From contig NZ_PKLZ01000013.1 of the NCBI RefSeq assembly GCF_002868715.1, positions 51,668-115,667 of the forward strand: a DNA stretch of 64,000 nucleotides, written 5' to 3'. The notes under the pieces are model-generated. The model had not been told where the DNA came from, searched no databases, and worked only from the letters and a program-made list of their open reading frames with translations. The stretch's first letter is position 1; every line of letters begins with the position of its first letter. The stretch is from Kineobactrum sediminis. Lineage in GTDB: Bacteria > Pseudomonadota > Gammaproteobacteria > Pseudomonadales > Halieaceae. Below are positions 15,782-25,649 of the stretch, in pieces. Both the position numbers and the translations under genes were made by a program.

Positions 15782-15807
15782 GGGGGTCAGGTCTCGCATT
15801 GTTGCAT
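15782..15807 (+). repeat. dispersed 25-bp repeat, forward copy
   Basis: This is a variant with GTTGCAT at the end. It lies directly after the pap terminator hairpin and before the convergent TonB receptor gene. Confidence 0.8.
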
Positions 15808-15914
15808 CTGCCTATAGCTTTTAAGGCATTATCCCATGACAGGGGATAGACCGGCAGGCGGACCCAGGCCCGCCAGACATGTATCCAAAACACCAGGGAT
15901 GCGAGTCGTACCGC

Positions 15915-18284
15915 TTAAAAGCGGTACCTGCCCCTAACCGCCAACGTACGTCCGGGCTCAACAGCCACCAGATGGCTGTCGGGAAATAACGGGACGTCAT
16001 TTGCGTAAGAGAAGGTCTGCTCATCGCCAAGGTTGCGGGTAATAAGGGATAGGTCCCACTGACCGCTAAGGGGCCCAAAAATAACACTCGCATTGTATTT
16101 TACGAAGGAGTCCTGGACGGTGTTCTCATCGAGATCGGCTGTCGCGTAGTACTCACCGCTGTAATTCACATCAACAAGCAAACGAAGGTCGTAGTTGTCA
16201 CCAATCAACTGTGTATATTCCGCAGCCAGGGAGGCCGTCCACTCTGGAACATCCTGATTGGTACGCCCCGAAAGGTCATTGATTCCCAGGGCCGAACAAT
16301 CCGCACCTGACTGCCCCAGGCCCGCTTGCTGCATCGTGAAGATCTGCAGACCTGTACAGCCAGCGCCTGCATAATCGTCGAACTCAAAATTGATGTAGCC
16401 GACATTGCCTGAGAGCAGCAACTTTTTGGTGGCCATCCAACGACCATCCAACTCAAAACCCTGGCTGGTCGCCTCGGCCGCGTTACCAACAATAAACCCG
16501 GTATTACCGGTAAACTGCGTAGTCTGCATGTCTGCGAATTCCATATGAAATATCGCTACGTTTATTTCAGCCGTGCCACCCAACAGAGCTATCTTTGCGC
16601 CCAGCTCGTAGGATGTGGCCTCTTCCGGATCGTAGATTGCATCTTGTGGATTGCCCGCAAGCGAGAAAGCATTGAAGCCACCTCCCTTGAAGCCACGAGC
16701 GAACGACGCGTACAGCATGGTATCGTCAGTCGTATTCCACTGCAGGCTGGCGGTTGGCGAGAAGTCATCTTCGGCCAGTGCCAATTCATTATCGTGCGCA
16801 CCACTACCCATCTCAATCAGGGGATTCAAAGCCCCGACAAGCGGGTCCGGTAGTTTGGTGCCAGGCGCTGGAAGATGCGGCTGGGTTGCGGCTACTTTCC
16901 CATAAAGGTTTGCGCCCTGGACGGCACTTTTCTCTTCATCCGTGTAGCGCCCACCAATGTTCAATCGAAGTACGTCTGAAATGTTCCACGTGACTTGTCC
17001 GAATATTGCCCAGGTATCGGACTCCTGGTCGAGGTAATGAATACGCTGAAGACCGTTGAGCCCTAGTGCGCCCAGGCTTGAAGGCGCCCAGAACTGTGTA
17101 TCCCCACTCACTGCCAGGTCGGCACTCTGGTAATAGAGCCCCGCGATATAGTCGAGGGCCCCGCCTGTATCAGAAGAGAACCGAACCTCAATGCTATCCT
17201 GCTCATAGTCCTCCGATTCAAACAAATTAGCCACTGCCAGTGGGCCGAAATCAGCATCGTTATAGCGATCGAAGCTGTACTCTGAGCGGGCTATAATTGC
17301 GGTCACAGTACCGGGGTCAAGCTGCCAGTTAAAGGTGACAGCCGCCTCATCTCCATCTCCCTCATGAAAGAAACTGGTACCCTCGTCCATTTCTCCAACA
17401 TAGCCACCGAACGGATCTACTCCCGGACCGATATTGGTCTTGCCATTCAACTGACCATCTATAAGACCGAGTGAAGCAAGGCCTGCTGTAGAGATAGGCG
17501 CCAGGCTGGACGGAATCTGGCTCGTCTGAATGATTTCGTAAGCTGCGCCGTTTACATCGAAATCATAATGCTCATACCTGATTACAGCGGACAGGTTGTC
17601 CGTAATATCCCAATCCATGGAAAGTCGCCCGGTCCACTCCTCGCTCTGGGGGTCGTCCGAATCGTAGTAGGCATTGTTTGTCCAGCCCTCTTTCATTTCC
17701 CGCGTAAGAAAGAACGCCCTGGCACGCACATTATTGGACAGCGCACCCGATACATAGCCACTGATTTCAGGGCTATCATATTCCGCTTCATAGGTTGCGC
17801 TTATTTCCGCTTCGAACTCTCTGGTCGGCCGCTTTGAGGTAATATTCGGTGCGCCAGCTGCGGTATTCTTGCCAAACAGGGTCCCCTGTGGCCCACGCAA
17901 AACCTCCAGTCGCTCCATGTCAGCAAAGGTAAAACGCGACTGTACGCCTCGGCCCCGAAATACACCATCCAGGAATATACCAACAGACTGGTCACCACCC
18001 GCCTGCAGGTCCGAGTTGACACCACGGATTGAAATTGTGTCCTGTATGGCGTTACGGGAAACTTTAAAGTTGGGTAAGTACTCGGATGCGGATTCCAGAT
18101 TCTGGACGCCCGTATTTTTCAAAGCATCACCCGTGACGACAGATATCGAGACGGGAACATCCTGCAGGCTCTGCGCCCGCTTCTGGGCAGTAACAACGAT
18201 CTCTTCCAATGCCTGGGACATAACCTGGCTACTGGCAAGGACCACTGCCGTAGCTATTAACGTGCGCGAAAAATTGTTATTCAT
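15915..18284 (-). CDS. TonB-dependent outer-membrane receptor (catabolic cluster)
   Basis: This 789-residue outer-membrane beta-barrel receptor imports a substrate with energy from TonB. The signal peptide ends near SQVMSQA. It is followed by a TonB-box-like start LEEIVVTAQKRAQSLQDVPVSISVV, the plug domain (to about 220) with LRGPQGTLFGKNTAAG, and a barrel closing with the aromatic C-terminal strand ending RGRYRF. The ATG at 18284 is chosen because GGAG is then at a proper distance; a second ATG three codons earlier sits directly on it. Receptors of this subclass commonly go with degradation of hydrophobic compounds. Its neighbours, an acyl-CoA ligase and beta-oxidation genes, suggest a fatty, steroid or terpenoid acid as substrate (inference). 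Confidence 0.9.
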   Translation of the reverse strand: MNNNFSRTLIATAVVLASSQVMSQALEEIVVTAQKRAQSLQDVPVSISVVTGDALKNTGVQNLESASEYLPNFKVSRNAIQDTISIRGVNSDLQAGGDQSVGIFLDGVFRGRGVQSRFTFADMERLEVLRGPQGTLFGKNTAAGAPNITSKRPTREFEAEISATYEAEYDSPEISGYVSGALSNNVRARAFFLTREMKEGWTNNAYYDSDDPQSEEWTGRLSMDWDITDNLSAVIRYEHYDFDVNGAAYEIIQTSQIPSSLAPISTAGLASLGLIDGQLNGKTNIGPGVDPFGGYVGEMDEGTSFFHEGDGDEAAVTFNWQLDPGTVTAIIARSEYSFDRYNDADFGPLAVANLFESEDYEQDSIEVRFSSDTGGALDYIAGLYYQSADLAVSGDTQFWAPSSLGALGLNGLQRIHYLDQESDTWAIFGQVTWNISDVLRLNIGGRYTDEEKSAVQGANLYGKVAATQPHLPAPGTKLPDPLVGALNPLIEMGSGAHDNELALAEDDFSPTASLQWNTTDDTMLYASFARGFKGGGFNAFSLAGNPQDAIYDPEEATSYELGAKIALLGGTAEINVAIFHMEFADMQTTQFTGNTGFIVGNAAEATSQGFELDGRWMATKKLLLSGNVGYINFEFDDYAGAGCTGLQIFTMQQAGLGQSGADCSALGINDLSGRTNQDVPEWTASLAAEYTQLIGDNYDLRLLVDVNYSGEYYATADLDENTVQDSFVKYNASVIFGPLSGQWDLSLITRNLGDEQTFSYANDVPLFPDSHLVAVEPGRTLAVRGRYRF

Positions 18285-18431
18285 TATTTTCATCTCCAGT
18301 TGGCGAACTACTGGAGTAAAGGTATCTCACGCATGTAACCGGATGAATGATCGAACCTATTAATCAGCATGATCATTTAATTCACAGCCACCATCTCGAA
18401 CTCAAAACAGCTTCGCGGCCGTGCCGGTGAC

Positions 18432-20114
18432 TCACATAAAACTGTTTTCATATGCTATTAAAGGGCTTACCACCGATGCGTCACCCAAGAATACCTTTTC
18501 GGCGAGTGGCCCATAGCGGCTTTCCAAAGCAGCACGCTTGATTTTCATTGTGTGAGTAGCAAGCCCATTTTCCGTATTCCAGTCGCTGGCTGAAATAATC
18601 ACGCAGGCGATTCTTTGATGACTATCGAGTTCGGCATTGACCCGCAAGGTTTGATCGTACACTGTTTTTTCCAGTAAAGGTCTTTCTGTGTTTTTCCCGA
18701 CCTCGGACAATTGCACCAGCAATACCGTCTGCGGGAGCCCACTACCCATCAAGCACATCTGCTCCAGATAAGGACTTGTCGAGAACTTACTCTCAACCGG
18801 AAGCGGTGCGACATACTTGCCTTTCGCTGTCTTGAAGATTTCCTTGACGCGTCCGGTTATCGTGAGGAAGCCCTCTTCATCAAGCTCTCCCCTGTCACCG
18901 GTATGAACCCAACCATTGATGAGTGTCGCGGCGGTTTTATCCGGTTCGTGCAAATAGCCGAGCATGACCGCCTTTGCCCTGATTAGAATCTCGCCATCGC
19001 CGGCAATTTCAATTTCTGTGTTAGCCATCGGTTTTCCCAGGGTTCCTGCCTTACGATCCCAGGGTAGGTTGCTGGTGCCGGAAAGGACTTCGGACTGGCC
19101 ATAGATTTCACACAGCGGCATATCGAGTGACTCATACCATGCGTGTAAAGATACCGGGGTGGGCGCAGACCCGGTCAGAAGTATGCGCCCTGCATCCAGG
19201 CCAAGATTCTGCTTTATTTGTGCCCTGGTTTCTCCCGCTGTAGAGGGATCGGCCAGCAATTTTTCGAGCGATTCCTGTCCACCGACACCAGCCAGAACGG
19301 CGTCCTGGAATTTACGCCAGAGCCTGGGAACACATTGGAAAAAAGTCGGCCTTATCGTCTGCATATCGGCGGCAAATGTTAGCTGGCTTTCATTAAACCC
19401 GATGGTGCAGCCGGCATACATACTCATAAAGTCGATGACACCGCGCTCGAAGCCGTGCGCAAGCGGCAGGTACGAGATGAGGCGGTCTTCCGCGACCATA
19501 TTGAATGTCTGGCCGATATTTCGAACGATATGGCCCGCGCCTTCGAAGCTGTACATAACCCCCTTTGGTCGCCCTGTCGAACCAGAGGTATAAATGGTGG
19601 TCAGCTCATCAGTGGCCTTCCGATTCGGGTTGCCGGCCAGGGGCTCATAGTCTGAAAGCAGATCATTCCAGAAAAAATCTGCGCCCGGTACATCGGCAAA
19701 TGGCAGCGCAATAACTATTACATTAGCGGGGAGCATCTCCCTGACGCGAGCCCAATTTTCAGCCTGGCCAACGAAGAGAATCCTGGAACCGCTATGATCG
19801 AGAATATAGCGAGCATCGTCCCCAGTCATGCTGGTGAAAATTGGCGCACTGCTATAGCCACTCATCATGACTGCGAGGTCAGCCATTATCCAGTGTGCAC
19901 AATTTCCAGATAGAATTGACACCCGGTCGCCCGGCTCCAAAGTCATCGCCTGGAGAGCTGCCGCGATCTGGCGGGCCTGCTGCCCCACCTCTCGCCAGGT
20001 GAAGTCATGCCAGGCTTGGGCTACAGGTTGACGCAGGTAAATCGCATCGGGTTTCTTGTTCTCCCAGTGATAAAACATATCCAGAGGAGACTCATTGCTT
20101 ACAAAATTGGTCAT
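18432..20114 (-). CDS. AMP-binding long-chain acyl-CoA synthetase-type ligase
   Basis: This 560-residue adenylate-forming enzyme activates a carboxylic acid to its CoA thioester. The ATP-binding motif is TIYTSGSTGRPKGVMY (about residue 170). Further family motifs are YGQSEVLSG (A5-like), WVHTGDRGELDEEG with the conserved Asp of the hinge region, and TGRVKEIFKTAKGKYV, whose final Lys-rich element is typical of long-chain acyl-CoA synthetases. There is no signal peptide. It precedes the TonB receptor gene in the same direction (about 150 bp apart) and is divergent from the AraC regulator, so it probably activates the imported acid for the beta-oxidation genes at 21389-25489. Confidence 0.88.
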   Translation of the reverse strand: MTNFVSNESPLDMFYHWENKKPDAIYLRQPVAQAWHDFTWREVGQQARQIAAALQAMTLEPGDRVSILSGNCAHWIMADLAVMMSGYSSAPIFTSMTGDDARYILDHSGSRILFVGQAENWARVREMLPANVIVIALPFADVPGADFFWNDLLSDYEPLAGNPNRKATDELTTIYTSGSTGRPKGVMYSFEGAGHIVRNIGQTFNMVAEDRLISYLPLAHGFERGVIDFMSMYAGCTIGFNESQLTFAADMQTIRPTFFQCVPRLWRKFQDAVLAGVGGQESLEKLLADPSTAGETRAQIKQNLGLDAGRILLTGSAPTPVSLHAWYESLDMPLCEIYGQSEVLSGTSNLPWDRKAGTLGKPMANTEIEIAGDGEILIRAKAVMLGYLHEPDKTAATLINGWVHTGDRGELDEEGFLTITGRVKEIFKTAKGKYVAPLPVESKFSTSPYLEQMCLMGSGLPQTVLLVQLSEVGKNTERPLLEKTVYDQTLRVNAELDSHQRIACVIISASDWNTENGLATHTMKIKRAALESRYGPLAEKVFLGDASVVSPLIAYENSFM

Positions 20115-20332
20115 GGTTTTCGGCCTCTGGGTAGCTGATTATTATATGTCTTTTCTATCTGCCACTGCATGGAGCTGTACGGGGTACTCCTGTCGTTACC
20201 CGATATAATGCGGGTTTCACGATGGCCGGGGCAAGCGGCAGTGATATACTCTAGCAATCATCGGTTACCCGGTGAATGACAAGAATCGATAAACAACATG
20301 ACTAATTCTTTCAATCCCGGAATGGCTGTGTG

Positions 20333-21352
20333 ATGGTACAGAGAAAGAGTTCAACCCACTACGTTTCCGTACTGCTCCGCCATGCACGGTCAATCGGCCT
20401 GGATGTTAAAAAGATTCTTGAGGAAACCGGAATACCCGTTGATTTTGGAGAGGCAGAAGAAGCCTGGATAAATAACGAGCTACTGGCCAACCTGGTCAAA
20501 GCCATCTGGTCCGGCACCAATAACGAAACATTTGGATTGGATCCAACTCCAATGCGAATTGGCACCTGGGCACTGGCGTGTGAATTCATGTTGGGAGCGG
20601 ATACGCTCGGCGCGCTATTCCGCAAGGGAGAAAGAGTTCTATCCTATTTGGCTCCTGATTCTGCCGGACTAAAGATACACCATGAAGGTAGCTACGTTGT
20701 TGTAATGCCACAGGTCTACCTGGGCGAACGTGATCCGGATCGCTTTTTAATCGAATTCATGACGGCGCTATGGCATCGTTTCCCCAGTTGGGCTATTGAT
20801 GAGAGAATTCCACTGAAAGAAGCTTTCTTCTCCTATCCGGAACCTGACCATTCACATTTCTACGAGGAACTATTCCACTGTGATGTCCGGTTTCAGCAAT
20901 CCGCCTGCGGTTTCATGTTTCATGAACGTTATTTAAAACGGCGTATAGCGCGAACCCTGGTTGAGCTTGAAGCGTGGTTACGCAATTCACCTGCTGATTT
21001 GTTATATATGCCTGGCCGCGAGAACAGTATCCAGGTGCAACTGAAGGCATCGTTAATTGAGATTGCCAAAGAGTCCACCCGCTATCCTGCGTTTGAATCC
21101 CTTTGTCGCGACATGGCAATGAGTCCCCAGGTAGTGAGAAGAAGGCTTGCCGATGAGGGCACGTCCTACCAACAGATCAAGGATGCCGTTCGCTGTGAGA
21201 CAGCCCGAAGCTTACTACTCAATCCGGAAAATTCGATAATTGATGTCGCGCTAGGCACCGGGTTTAGTGAATCCGCCGCGTTCAGTCGGGCATTTAAAAA
21301 ATGGACTGGAGAGAGCCCCGCTCACTACCGCTCCAGTCGATTGGAAACATAG
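20333..21352 (+). CDS. AraC-family transcriptional regulator
   Basis: This 339-residue regulator has an N-terminal Arabinose_bd-type ligand domain (about 15-200) as in OruR/ArgR-like AraC proteins. The C-terminal double helix-turn-helix has a first helix pair around FESLCRDMAMSPQVVRRRLADEG and a second around IIDVALGTGFSESAAFSRAFKKWTGESPAHYR, the AraC signature. The ATG at 20333 follows a GTG one codon earlier. It lies between and is divergent from the acyl-CoA ligase gene (219 bp of shared upstream DNA) and convergent with the acyl-CoA dehydrogenase. It is the obvious candidate regulator of the catabolic cluster, responding to an acid or CoA-ester substrate (inference). Confidence 0.9.
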   Translation: MVQRKSSTHYVSVLLRHARSIGLDVKKILEETGIPVDFGEAEEAWINNELLANLVKAIWSGTNNETFGLDPTPMRIGTWALACEFMLGADTLGALFRKGERVLSYLAPDSAGLKIHHEGSYVVVMPQVYLGERDPDRFLIEFMTALWHRFPSWAIDERIPLKEAFFSYPEPDHSHFYEELFHCDVRFQQSACGFMFHERYLKRRIARTLVELEAWLRNSPADLLYMPGRENSIQVQLKASLIEIAKESTRYPAFESLCRDMAMSPQVVRRRLADEGTSYQQIKDAVRCETARSLLLNPENSIIDVALGTGFSESAAFSRAFKKWTGESPAHYRSSRLET

Positions 21353-21388
21353 CTACATGCCGGGCGCGCAACAACCAATCATTGATAC

Positions 21389-22522
21389 TTACGCCAATAC
21401 ACTACGGCTAATCAGTTCTTTCATAACCTCACTGGTACCACCATAGATGCGCTGGACACGAGCATCTACATAGGCTCGAGAAACACCGTATTCCTGCATG
21501 TACCCGTAACCGCCATGCAATTGAAGGCAAGTATCAGCTACCCTACCCTGCATTTCCGAACATGACATCTTCGCCATACTCACAGTCGCCACATCGAGTT
21601 CGCCACGCATAAACAACTGCTTGCACTCTTCAACAAATGACCGGTGTATGCGAGCATCGGTTGCCGCTTCCGCAAGTTTGAATCGGGTATTCTGTAATTG
21701 CGATATTGGCGCGCCGAAAGCCTGGCGCTCCTTAACATACGCTACCGTAACCTCTATTAGCCCTTCGGCAGCGGCTACCGCGCCGATTGCCAGGGCAAGT
21801 CGTTCGCGTTGAAGTTCACCCATGAGCACAGTGAAGCCGCGATCCAACTCCCCTAGTATGGCATCAGAGGAAACCCGTACATCCTGGAAAAACAGTTCTG
21901 AGGTATCACTGGGATGCAGACCAATCTTTTCCAGATTGCGACCACGCTGAAATCCGGGGGTATCGCTATCAACCATGAAGAGCGTTGTACCTTTCGCACC
22001 CGATACTTCCATATTGGTACGTGCGGCAACAATGACCAGGTCGCAGTGCTGTCCATTGGTGATGAAAATCTTGGAACCGTTAATAATGAAGTCGTCACCG
22101 TCTCGCCTGGCAGTGGTTCGCATGCCTTGCAAGTCACTGCCGGCACCGGGCTCCGTCATCGCCACAGCACCAACGCATTCACCGCTCACCATCTTCGGAA
22201 GATACGTCCGCCTCTGGCTCTCTGAGCCCCGGTTGAGTATGTAATGGCACACAATGTCAGAGTGCACCGCCATTGGCCCGCCCACTGCCGCGCAGTTTGC
22301 CCTGCAAAATTCCTCATGTATGACCATTGAGAACAGGAAGTCTGCGCCAAACCCGCCATATTCCTCGGGAATATCCACTGCGAGCAGGCCCTGCTCCCCC
22401 AGCGTGTTCCACAGTTCACGCGGAAATATTTCATCTTTCTCCCACTGCCGGTAGCGTGGAACTACATACTCGGTGACAAAACGACGGACATTTTCTCGAA
22501 ATAGCTCCAGTTCTGGATTCAT
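21389..22522 (-). CDS. acyl-CoA dehydrogenase
   Basis: This 377-residue FAD enzyme introduces the alpha-beta double bond in an acyl-CoA. It has all three parts: an N-terminal helical domain, the middle beta domain with AVAMTEPGAGSDLQGM and FITNG, and the C-terminal helical domain ending RIYGGTSEVMKELISRS. Where medium-chain enzymes have YEGT with the catalytic Glu, this one has YGGT, as in long-chain and isovaleryl-type dehydrogenases that place the base in an earlier helix. It is the last gene of the 25489-to-21389 operon, 12 bp after the MaoC gene. A likely SD (AAGGGG) precedes the ATG at 22522. Confidence 0.92.
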   Translation of the reverse strand: MNPELELFRENVRRFVTEYVVPRYRQWEKDEIFPRELWNTLGEQGLLAVDIPEEYGGFGADFLFSMVIHEEFCRANCAAVGGPMAVHSDIVCHYILNRGSESQRRTYLPKMVSGECVGAVAMTEPGAGSDLQGMRTTARRDGDDFIINGSKIFITNGQHCDLVIVAARTNMEVSGAKGTTLFMVDSDTPGFQRGRNLEKIGLHPSDTSELFFQDVRVSSDAILGELDRGFTVLMGELQRERLALAIGAVAAAEGLIEVTVAYVKERQAFGAPISQLQNTRFKLAEAATDARIHRSFVEECKQLFMRGELDVATVSMAKMSCSEMQGRVADTCLQLHGGYGYMQEYGVSRAYVDARVQRIYGGTSEVMKELISRSVLA

Positions 22523-22534
22523 CAAATCTACCCC

Positions 22535-22936
22535 TTAGATTGCAACCAACGCTTCGCCAATGAGCGTTAGCTCTCCGTTGGCCTTTACGGCCCGAACTTC
22601 ACATCGAGCGAGAAGCTCGTCACTTTTCCCAACCAGCTCGACCACCGTACCTGAGCAGGTAATTACGTCCTGTAGCTGTGTAAGGGCTGCAAAACGACTG
22701 GAGAATTTCCTGAGCTTTGCTTGTGGTTGCCAGTTGGTGAGCACTCTTCCAAGGTAGGCCATAGACAACATTCCCTGGGCAAAGACATCAGGCATACCCG
22801 CCTGCCTCGCCACATCACTGTCAATGTGGACAGGGTTGTGATCCCCGGAAGCGCCTGCGTACAGGGCGAGTGTCGTTCTGGTAATAGGGGGAAGCTCCAA
22901 AGCGGGTATTTCAGTGCCAACGCTAATATAAGACAT
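22535..22936 (-). CDS. MaoC-like enoyl-CoA hydratase
   Basis: This 133-residue single hot-dog protein carries the R-specific hydratase motif YAGASGDHNPVHIDSDVAR (about 28-46), including the catalytic Asp and His. It hydrates a 2-enoyl-CoA to the (R)-3-hydroxyacyl-CoA. It is paired with the adjacent hot-dog gene at 22954-23394, which lacks this full motif. This is the arrangement of two-subunit hydratases such as those of steroid side-chain degradation. It is the fourth gene in the operon, 17 bp after its partner. Confidence 0.88.
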   Translation of the reverse strand: MSYISVGTEIPALELPPITRTTLALYAGASGDHNPVHIDSDVARQAGMPDVFAQGMLSMAYLGRVLTNWQPQAKLRKFSSRFAALTQLQDVITCSGTVVELVGKSDELLARCEVRAVKANGELTLIGEALVAI

Positions 22937-22953
22937 GCGTAGTCTCCCGGAAA

Positions 22954-23394
22954 CTAATTTCGATAGACGAGGGTTTGCTGGGCCGTGCCGACCAGCTCAT
23001 TGTTTTGATTGGTATATCTGCTTTCCTGTACGATGAATTCCAGCGCTCCACCCTTCTTGTCGAAAATATCAACAATCCTGCTCTGCTGGGTAATGCGATC
23101 GCCCGCGTAGATCTGGCCCAGGTATTCAAATTCCTGGCTTCCATGGAGAATCCTGCCCATATCAAGGTCGAAAAGCTTTAGTATGGGCAACAGCTCAGGC
23201 CCCTCGAGATCGACGGAAAACATGAAGGTGGGTGGCGCAGGTATGGTTCGATAACCCGCAGCTTGCGCGGCACTCTCGTCGGTATAGATGGGGTTGGTTT
23301 CACCAATTGATTTCGCAAAAAAGCGCAAACGACCCTTCTCGATATCGACAACAAATGAAGGGAATTCGTGCCCGATTTTAGCTTTATCCAGCAT
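22954..23394 (-). CDS. MaoC-family N-terminal-type hydratase subunit
   Basis: This 146-residue hot-dog protein is of the FAS1-like/MaoC N-terminal dehydratase type. It shows IGHEFPSFVVDIEKGRLRFFAKSIGETNPIYTD in pieces, then AGYRTIPAPPTFMF and the later GSQEFEYLGQIYAGDRI, a conserved ending block. It lacks the D-x-N-P-x-H hydratase dyad, having ETNPIYTD, so it is probably the structural or substrate-binding partner of the MaoC gene immediately downstream. Its ATG overlaps the thiolase stop (TAATG), implying translational coupling; a longer upstream frame is read-through of the thiolase gene in another frame. Confidence 0.85.
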   Translation of the reverse strand: MLDKAKIGHEFPSFVVDIEKGRLRFFAKSIGETNPIYTDESAAQAAGYRTIPAPPTFMFSVDLEGPELLPILKLFDLDMGRILHGSQEFEYLGQIYAGDRITQQSRIVDIFDKKGGALEFIVQESRYTNQNNELVGTAQQTLVYRN

Positions 23395-24566
23395 TACACG
23401 CTCCTGTACATAGTAACCACGGCTGCGCCACCCAGGCCCAGGTTGTGTTGCAGCCCCACCCTGGCGTTTGGCACCTGGCGTTGGCCGGCGGTCCCTCGTA
23501 ATTGATTGACGAGTTCGTAACACTGGGCGAGTCCAGTTGCGCCTATAGGGTGCCCCTTCGACATAAGACCACCGGAAGGGTTAACCACACACTTTCCCCC
23601 GTAGGTGTTATCTGCAGCATCCACAAATGCGGTAGCTTCGCCCTCAGCGCAGAGCCCCAGGCCCTCATAGGTAATGACCTCGTTTGTAGTAAAGCAATCA
23701 TGGAGCTCCACCACATCGACATCGTCTACGCCGATACCCGATTGTTCGTATACTGACAGGGCGGCGCGACGGGTCATATCAGCACCAACCAGCTTGATCG
23801 GATCAGCCCAGGTCTCGGGTGTGTCGGTGGTCATGGCCTGGCCAACAATTTCAACGCGCCCCCGGATAGCATTGCGCCGGGCGAATTCCTCGCTACAAAC
23901 AATGGCGGCACCCGCCCCACAGGTAGGCGGACAGCACATCAGCCGGGTCAGGAAATCCATATAAACTACAGGAGCGGCCATCACTTCTTCAACCGAGAGC
24001 GCGTTGTTGAAAAGAGCAAGGGGATTGGCCATAGCATGTCTTCGGGTCTTTACCGCTACCTTCGCAAACAGGTCTGGTGATGCACCGTATTGATCCATAT
24101 AGTACTGGCCTGCCGCGCCAAAGCACCTGAGGGCCAGGGGCGCTTCAGGATAGTCGCCATCATCCAGGACTTTCATGAAATTATCGAAGGGCGACTCCCG
24201 GTCATCCCAATGAGAACCGAGCGCCCCCGGCTGCATTTCCTCGAAACCAAAAGCCAGGGCACATTCCACAGCGCCGCCCTGAACCGCCTGTCGAGCCAGG
24301 AACAGGGCGGTTGAGCCTGACGAACAGTTGTTATTAACATTGATTACCGGGATTCCGGTCATAAAGACATCGTAGACTGCATGTTGGGCAGAGGTGGAGT
24401 CGCCATAGATATAGCCGCCGTATGCCTGCTCTATCTGTGACGGATGGATGCCGGCCTCTTTTATTGCCCCGAGTATCGCGCTGGATGCCATCTCGCGGTA
24501 CGATTTTTGCTGACCCGGCTTGGCGAATTTCACCATATCGACGCCAGCTATAAACGCATTACTCAT
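23394..24566 (-). CDS. SCPx-type thiolase / lipid-transfer protein
   Basis: This 390-residue enzyme of the thiolase superfamily is of the sterol-carrier-protein-x branch. The catalytic Cys lies in NNNCSSGSTAL. The second conserved region is ELHDCFTTNEVITYEGLGLC, typical of SCPx, and the active-site His is in SKGHPIGATG. The usual C-terminal Cys-Gly loop is replaced by LQHNLGLGGAAVV, again SCPx-like. It would cleave a 3-ketoacyl-CoA (thiolysis) or act as a retro-aldolase, as Ltp2 does. The DUF35 partner that aldolase members need is not present in the operon, favouring thiolysis. Confidence 0.88.
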   Translation of the reverse strand: MSNAFIAGVDMVKFAKPGQQKSYREMASSAILGAIKEAGIHPSQIEQAYGGYIYGDSTSAQHAVYDVFMTGIPVINVNNNCSSGSTALFLARQAVQGGAVECALAFGFEEMQPGALGSHWDDRESPFDNFMKVLDDGDYPEAPLALRCFGAAGQYYMDQYGASPDLFAKVAVKTRRHAMANPLALFNNALSVEEVMAAPVVYMDFLTRLMCCPPTCGAGAAIVCSEEFARRNAIRGRVEIVGQAMTTDTPETWADPIKLVGADMTRRAALSVYEQSGIGVDDVDVVELHDCFTTNEVITYEGLGLCAEGEATAFVDAADNTYGGKCVVNPSGGLMSKGHPIGATGLAQCYELVNQLRGTAGQRQVPNARVGLQHNLGLGGAAVVTMYRSV

Positions 24567-24580
24567 GGTATATCCCCCGC

Positions 24581-25489
24581 CTACATGGTGATCCCGAGAT
24601 TGCCGAATACCGGAACGAACGTATCCTGCATAGTTCGCGGGTGTTCAGCGTGACTGAAGTCACTTATCTGGTCCCACGCGGCCTCAATCTGCTCGGCGCT
24701 CAACTCCCCACTCGGGGTGAAACACACACCCTTGCTTCGCTCCCATCTCAACCGGGAAATCCAGCCGGCTCCCACCTCAAACAGTGACCCGGTTTCTTCG
24801 CTATCTTGCGCACACAATTTGATAACAAGCGGGGTGACAAATTCAGGTTTCAGCGCCTCTACGACTTCTTTTGGAAGTATGGACTCGGTCAGGCGAGAAC
24901 CGGCCACAGGGGCAATGACGTTGGCCTTGATACCTTTTTTTGCGCCTTCTATAGCCAAGGTATTGGTAAGCCCTATCAGGCCGCTCTTGGCAAAGGAGTA
25001 ATTCGACTGACCAAAGTTGCCGTAAATACCGGCCGCTGACGTCGTGTTTATAATGCGCCCATACCCCTGCTGCAGCATGATTGGCCAGGCTGCTTTAGTG
25101 ACCTTGTAGGCACCGAGAGCATGGACTCTGTATATCAAGTCCCAGTCTTCATCAGTCATTTTCGAAAAGCTGGCATCGCGAAGTATGCCGGCGTTATTTA
25201 CCAGCACATCAACACGGTCAAAATTATCCAGTGCCGTGCGGATGATCGCCTCACCATCCTCGACGGAATCGTAGCTGGCAACGGCTTCACCGCCTGCCTG
25301 GATAATCTCTTCAACCACCTTGTCGGCGGCCTCACTGCTTTTGCCGTCCCCACGGCCGCCACCACCGAGGTCATTTACTACCACTTTTGCGCCGCGTCTG
25401 GCGAAATCCAGAGCATGAGATCGGCCCAAGCCAGCCCCTGCTCCGGTAATCACCACTACCTGCTCGTCAAACCGTATCTTGCCCGTCAT
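24581..25489 (-). CDS. 17-beta-HSD4-like SDR, 3-hydroxyacyl-CoA dehydrogenase
   Basis: This 302-residue short-chain dehydrogenase resembles the dehydrogenase part of peroxisomal multifunctional enzyme 2. It shows the Rossmann motif TGAGAGLGR (15-23), the MFE-2-like [25 protein letters not shown] (around 98), catalytic Ser in NTTSAAG, and Tyr-x3-Lys in SNYSFAKSG. The C-terminal extension to about 300 residues is also MFE-2-like. MFE-2 oxidises (R)-3-hydroxyacyl-CoA, which is exactly what the MaoC pair makes, so the operon is stereochemically coherent. It is the first gene of the operon; the promoter should lie in 25490-25649. Confidence 0.9.
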   Translation of the reverse strand: MTGKIRFDEQVVVITGAGAGLGRSHALDFARRGAKVVVNDLGGGGRGDGKSSEAADKVVEEIIQAGGEAVASYDSVEDGEAIIRTALDNFDRVDVLVNNAGILRDASFSKMTDEDWDLIYRVHALGAYKVTKAAWPIMLQQGYGRIINTTSAAGIYGNFGQSNYSFAKSGLIGLTNTLAIEGAKKGIKANVIAPVAGSRLTESILPKEVVEALKPEFVTPLVIKLCAQDSEETGSLFEVGAGWISRLRWERSKGVCFTPSGELSAEQIEAAWDQISDFSHAEHPRTMQDTFVPVFGNLGITM

Positions 25490-25649
25490 TTCCAGCTACT
25501 CCATACCCGATGCCTCATTGGAGATACTATGAACGCGGTTCGGGATGGGAGACAGGGCAAATATGCTCTTTAGATATGACTATTTTGATCACGCCAACCC
25601 GGCAGCTGGATTTCAGGGTGAGCCGGCGTGAAAGGCTCTAGCTGGATCA

